The notes beneath the pieces are model-generated. The model saw only the letters and a list, made by a program, of their open reading frames with translations. It was not told the DNA's origin and did not search any database. From an uncultured Nitrospina sp. (GTDB lineage: Bacteria > Nitrospinota > Nitrospinia > Nitrospinales > VA-1), in contig CATMOP010000056.1 in assembly GCA_950072225.1 (NCBI GenBank), positions 1 to 9,488 on the forward strand: 9,488 nt of DNA, in the 5' to 3' direction. A program made the translations under genes and the position numbers. Below, piece by piece: positions 6,781 through 9,488 of this stretch. Position 1 is the stretch's first letter, and each line of letters opens with the position of its first letter.

Positions 6781-6790
6781 GGAGAAATTA

Positions 6791-7735
6791 ATGGGTATCG
6801 AGCGAGGTGGGAATTCGGAGTATGAAGAGTACAAACCTTCATTTGAGGAGAAAACGGCAAAGTGGGAGGAAACCCTTCAGCCCTTGTTAGCGGAAGATCC
6901 GAGTTTGCTCAAACTTTCAGGGAAATATATTGCCAACGATGATGTAACAATCATTTGTAATTATCATGGATTGGAAAAGGTCCGGATTCTTGATCTCGCT
7001 GACAATCAGATCAGTGACGATGCTTTGCCTGTTCTTTTTGAGTCGGAAAACCTTGCACAAATTGAGGAACTCTATTTGGGAATTAATTTCCTGACGGGGC
7101 AGGGGTTGACGGATGTCGCCGGTTCCAACCAGATCAAGATGAAGAACTTGAAAATACTGGTCATTTCCGATAACCGCCTTACGGATTCCTCTGTGGCAGA
7201 TTTGATGCGGTCGGAAAATTTTCCTAACCTGGAATCTTTGGATATTGGGTGGAATGAGGCAGGCAACGAAACGGCCAAAGCCATTGGGGAGACCACTTCT
7301 TTTCCCGGATTGAAGAAGCTGGAAATGGAGCGCGGTTATATTGATCTTGAAGCCCTGAAAGAAATGGTTCAGGGGAGTCTTATGGACCAATTGCAGGAAC
7401 TGAATCTTACAGCGAATAAGTTGAAGGATGAAGGATTGAAGGTGCTTGTCTCGGCCCCGAAATGGAAAGCGCTCAAGGTTTTGAAGCTTTCACAAAATAT
7501 GTTTGGGGATGAAGGCGCAAAAGCCCTGGGGGAATCTGCCTCTCTGGCTGGATTGACACATCTTTATGTCGGAAGAAATTATTTTGGCAACGAAGGGGCA
7601 CAAGCGATCCATGAAAGCAAAGTCCTGAAAAATTTAAAAACTCTTGTGCTTAAAGAAGGTGTGGAAGAGGATCCTGGACTGGTTAATTATTCCCGGCCGG
7701 AACTGCTTCGCCCCGATGACCCCAACTCCATTTAG
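6791..7735 (+). CDS. Leucine-rich repeat protein, ribonuclease-inhibitor type
   Basis: A 314-residue protein without signal peptide or membrane helices, so probably cytoplasmic. Residues 1-60 form an acidic, non-repeat cap including KTAKWEETL (21-29). Residues about 61-290 consist of eight to nine repeats of 26-30 residues following LxxLxLxxNxhxDExxxxL. Examples are VRILDLADNQISDD, LQELNLTANKLKDEG and LKVLKLSQNMFGDEGAKAL. The G-D/N-E-G-A signature with an alternating helix marks the RNI-like class, which builds a horseshoe for protein binding. The last 25 residues are a Pro/Asp-rich tail. The repeat around residues 165-200 is less regular. Binding partner unknown; no catalytic domain is visible. 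A good AGGAG lies six bases before the ATG. It converges on a smaller relative at 7797-8456 whose cap also has a K-x-x-W-E-E pattern, so the two are likely paralogs. Confidence 0.85.
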   Translation: MGIERGGNSEYEEYKPSFEEKTAKWEETLQPLLAEDPSLLKLSGKYIANDDVTIICNYHGLEKVRILDLADNQISDDALPVLFESENLAQIEELYLGINFLTGQGLTDVAGSNQIKMKNLKILVISDNRLTDSSVADLMRSENFPNLESLDIGWNEAGNETAKAIGETTSFPGLKKLEMERGYIDLEALKEMVQGSLMDQLQELNLTANKLKDEGLKVLVSAPKWKALKVLKLSQNMFGDEGAKALGESASLAGLTHLYVGRNYFGNEGAQAIHESKVLKNLKTLVLKEGVEEDPGLVNYSRPELLRPDDPNSI

Positions 7736-7782
7736 ACGCTCAGCCTCACCTCAGCCTCCCTCGCAAGAGGACCAAGTTACCG

Positions 7783-7797
7783 GCGGAGGTACTCCGC
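7783..7797. terminator. Hairpin between the convergent LRR genes
   Basis: GCGGAG (7783-7788) and CTCCGC (7792-7797) form a 6-base stem with a GTA loop in the 61-base gap between the two stop codons. Its last base touches the stop codon of the minus-strand gene (CTA on the plus strand at 7797-7799). No strong T-run follows on either side, so termination is uncertain. It resembles the 4358-4376 hairpin in stem sequence and loop size. Confidence 0.4.
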
Positions 7798-8456
7798 TAG
7801 AATACTTTAAGTTTTTCCAGCTTGCTGAGTTTTGGGGAATTTTTTAAAGCCGCTTTTGCTTCTTCAGATTTAACCCGGTTGCCGCCCAGATGCAGATAGG
7901 TCAGGTTGCCTAAATTATCTGAATTGGCGATGGCCAAAGCCCCTTCATCGCCGACCCGGTTATCAACCAGATTCAGGTATTCAATTTTTGTCAGCACAGA
8001 AGATTGGGCCAGGGCTTTGGCTCCCTCAGCGGTAATACCGTTGCATTCCAGATTCAGGGTCACGAGTTCTGAGAAAACTTCTGCTTGGGCGATGATTTTA
8101 GCGCCTTCATCTCCAAGGTTGTTGGAACCCAAATGAAGGTCCTTGACTTTAGGTAGGAACTGGGATCGGGTGAGAATTTTTATCCCCTCCGCTCCAAGAT
8201 GATTATGGGTAAGGATTATGCTGGAGATGGTTTTGATGAATTGGCAGTTGGCGATCATTGCGGCCAGGTCGGGCCCGTGGTTTTCTTCGATTTTCCCGGT
8301 TTTGGAAAACAGGTAAGCATCCTGGATTTTAAGAACTTTTTTGTCCTTAATACTTTCAAACAGGATTTTTTCTTTTGGTGAAAGGTTTTTTCCTTCACTG
8401 CCATAGTTTTCACCGTCGTTACACAGTTCCTCCCAGTTCTTGAGTTTATCTTGCAT
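7797..8456 (-). CDS. Leucine-rich repeat protein, ribonuclease-inhibitor type (shorter relative)
   Basis: A 219-residue protein with no signal peptide. Residues 1-76 form a charged cap starting with KLKNWEELC and containing VLKIQDAYL. From about residue 77 to the end are five RNI-type repeats of 27-28 residues, for example VKDLHLGSNNLGDEGAKII, LVTLNLECNGITAEGAKAL and IEYLNLVDNRVGDEGALAI. The protein stops right after a half repeat (LEKLKVF), so it lacks a C-terminal cap. Its job is presumably protein binding; the partner is unknown. The ATG follows the stop of the Sel1-like gene by only five bases, with no clear Shine-Dalgarno, so translation is probably coupled to that gene. It faces the larger LRR gene tail to tail. 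Confidence 0.85.
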   Translation of the reverse strand: MQDKLKNWEELCNDGENYGSEGKNLSPKEKILFESIKDKKVLKIQDAYLFSKTGKIEENHGPDLAAMIANCQFIKTISSIILTHNHLGAEGIKILTRSQFLPKVKDLHLGSNNLGDEGAKIIAQAEVFSELVTLNLECNGITAEGAKALAQSSVLTKIEYLNLVDNRVGDEGALAIANSDNLGNLTYLHLGGNRVKSEEAKAALKNSPKLSKLEKLKVF

Positions 8457-8461
8457 ATTTT

Positions 8462-8929
8462 TTAGCGGGACAACCTCTTGTGTTTTGCACAGCCTGCCCT
8501 GTTGCCCATATCACAGGCTTTCAAATAATACTGCAGAGATCTTTTCTGGCGTCCTTCCTTGAAATACAGGCTCCCCATGTTGAAGCAGGACGGGTCCTCA
8601 CCCGCTTCGCAGGCCTTGATGAACATTTTCCGTGCTTGTTTGAATTCCTTGCTGTAAGGCGTTCCTTTCATAACCAGGAGAATTCCACCGTTGGTGCAGC
8701 CGGTCATATAGCCGTCATCACAGGCTTTGATGTAAAAATTTAGCGCTGTTTTATAGTCTTGCTCGATAATACGATAGCGTTCCCCCATTTGAAAACATGC
8801 GGCAGAATTTTTTTCTTCTTCACACAGTGCTCTTTTTTTCTGAGTTATTTCGTCTTCTTCGGCCCAGATTCCAGGCGCCTGGATAAAAATGCTTACAGCC
8901 AAAACAGTTAAAATAATTAATTTTTTCAC
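8462..8929 (-). CDS. Secreted Sel1-like repeat protein with paired cysteines (Hcp-like)
   Basis: A 155-residue protein with a clear Sec signal peptide: KK, a hydrophobic core, and likely cleavage after A23 (GIWA, then EED). The mature part has helical hairpins of the Sel1/TPR-like type, such as YKTALNFYIKACDDGYMTGC, with further copies ending KACEAGEDPSC and KACDMGNRAGC. The cysteines come in pairs: C36/C45 (eight between), then C70/C78, C107/C115 and C139/C147 (seven between). In Helicobacter Hcp proteins, pairs at this spacing form a disulphide inside each repeat, so a periplasmic or secreted location fits. Such repeats bind proteins or peptidoglycan-related ligands; the role here is unknown. 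The start is GTG at 8929, supported by AAAGGG six bases upstream and by the placement of the signal peptide. It is first in a probable operon with the LRR gene. Confidence 0.85.
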   Translation of the reverse strand: MKKLIILTVLAVSIFIQAPGIWAEEDEITQKKRALCEEEKNSAACFQMGERYRIIEQDYKTALNFYIKACDDGYMTGCTNGGILLVMKGTPYSKEFKQARKMFIKACEAGEDPSCFNMGSLYFKEGRQKRSLQYYLKACDMGNRAGCAKHKRLSR

Positions 8930-9094
8930 CGCTTGCCCTTTCCCTCAAAATAGTTGGTCAAAGAGAATGTGAAAAACCGATTTCCCAAGGAACCTGAGTA
9001 TACCATAGAAGGTTTCGTTTGCATCGGCAGGAACATTCCTTTACTCTTTTTGCGTTATTTAAAACAAAGCTTTTCAGGAAACCGACTGTTTCAA

Positions 9095-9112
9095 GGGTCT
9101 ATTACAAGACCC
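9095..9112 (+). promoter_or_regulatory. Small hairpin in the aroK leader
   Basis: GGGTCT (9095-9100) and AGACCC (9107-9112) form a perfect 6-base stem with an ATTACA loop, 34 bases before the TTG start. It has no T-run and no visible link to a known attenuator or riboswitch. Confidence 0.3.
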
Positions 9113-9133
9113 GTGGAAAGCCTTAACCATTAC

Positions 9134-9137
9134 AGGA
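9134..9137 (+). promoter_or_regulatory. Ribosome-binding AGGA that favours the TTG start of aroK
   Basis: AGGA lies nine bases before TTG at 9147 and 21 before the ATG at 9159. This distance and the family's N-terminus favour TTG. Confidence 0.5.
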
Positions 9138-9146
9138 TACAGATCG

Positions 9147-9488
9147 TTGAATATTGTCATGCTGGGGTACAGAGGAACTGGAAAATCAGTGATTGCAAAA
9201 ATTCTTTCCAAAGAACTAAGGAGACAACTGTATCGAATTGATGATCTGATTGCCCAAACTGCTGGGAAATCCATCTCCGAATTTGTGCAACAGGAAGGGT
9301 GGCCCAGCTTCCGCAAATTGGAATCTGATGTTGTGAGTCGGGTTGCCGGAGAGGCTCAGGGCAGTATCATTGACTGTGGTGGGGGAGTGGTGCTGGATGA
9401 CAAAAATATGGTCCTATTGAAAAAAGAGGGGAAATGCGTTTTGCTTACGGCGAGCCTGTCTGCGATCATCCGGAGAATTAAAAAAGAC
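9147..9488 (+). CDS. aroK: Shikimate kinase (partial, cut by the window end)
   Basis: Transfers phosphate from ATP to shikimate, the fifth step of the chorismate pathway for aromatic amino acids, in the cytoplasm. The visible 114 residues begin MNIVMLGYRGTGKSV (TTG read as Met). GYRGTGKS is the Walker A loop, and RIDDLI carries the acidic pair that binds Mg and shikimate. Then come AGKSISEFVQQEGWPSFRKLE, which has the family's arginine for shikimate, and the CGGGVV loop. The usual E in the GE-x-x-FR segment is G-W here, a mild variation. The frame ends RRIKKD at the window edge, with about 60 residues expected beyond it. An ATG at 9159 is an alternative start, but it would remove the conserved first strand. 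The gene is divergent from the Sel1-like gene. Confidence 0.9.
   Translation, partial: MNIVMLGYRGTGKSVIAKILSKELRRQLYRIDDLIAQTAGKSISEFVQQEGWPSFRKLESDVVSRVAGEAQGSIIDCGGGVVLDDKNMVLLKKEGKCVLLTASLSAIIRRIKKD

Larger units (their letters stand above)
6416..6790. other. Divergent intergenic region with inverted repeats
   Basis: A 375-base spacer between the divergent TusA-like and LRR genes with no protein-like frame. It holds the minus-strand ribosome site at 6422-6429, the GATTAA inverted repeats (6497-6538), and the operator-like palindromes (6731-6780). It must contain both promoters. I see no convincing -35/-10 pair for the minus gene; CTATATAG at 6747-6754 is the best -10 candidate for the LRR gene. 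I see no tRNA or recognisable riboswitch. Confidence 0.5.
8930..9146. other. Divergent promoter region between the Sel1-like gene and aroK
   Basis: A 217-base spacer that should carry both promoters. A frame on the plus strand at 8954-9241 is open but overlaps the start of aroK in another frame and has no family features, so I do not count it. No convincing -35/-10 pair can be named. Confidence 0.4.

Noticed and set aside
8954..9241. 95-residue plus-strand frame before aroK
   Set aside because: It overlaps the aroK start in a different frame, shows no family features, and aroK is clearly the real gene there.

Overview
This window reads as part of a chromosome of a Gram-negative bacterium with moderate G+C. 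It has ordinary housekeeping genes, one lipoprotein-like and one signal-peptide-bearing protein, and no plasmid, phage or transposase gene. The mix (ACT-domain malic enzyme, large MMPL/RND-type exporter, type III pantothenate kinase, ribonuclease-inhibitor-like leucine-rich repeat proteins, cysteine-paired Sel1 protein, shikimate kinase) would fit a Nitrospinota or deltaproteobacterium-like lineage. That placement is an impression from gene style, not a measured result.

Layout. Positions 1-348 are a leader with no convincing gene. A malic enzyme with an N-terminal ACT domain (349-1785, +) follows, then a two-halved RND/MMPL membrane exporter (1950-4340, +). Next comes a small probable lipoprotein gene (4504-4773, +) flanked by two inverted copies of a short repeat; the downstream copy supplies the last codons and the stop. 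A weakly supported 72-residue frame lies on the minus strand (4910-5128). Type III pantothenate kinase (coaX, 5277-6056, +) is separated by a strong hairpin from a convergent small TusA-fold gene that lacks the family cysteine (6167-6415, -). A 375-base divergent spacer holds GATTAA inverted repeats and operator-like palindromes. It precedes an LRR gene (6791-7735, +) that converges on a second LRR gene (7797-8456, -). That second gene is 5 bases downstream of a secreted Sel1/Hcp-like gene (8462-8929, -). A shikimate kinase gene (aroK, from 9147, +) runs off the right edge.

How the genes relate. Malic enzyme, CoaX and AroK are unlinked metabolic functions (pyruvate/malate balance, CoA synthesis, aromatic amino acid synthesis), each apparently its own transcription unit. 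The 6791-8929 block is more coherent. It has two LRR proteins that share an N-terminal cap, facing each other, with one in a probable two-gene operon with a disulphide-rich helical-repeat protein predicted to be exported. No nuclease, transposase, toxin or CRISPR array is visible, so I see no clear new defence or mobile system. The least explained items are the inverted repeat pair around the lipoprotein gene, the cysteine-less TusA-like protein, and the paired LRR genes with their Sel1 partner.
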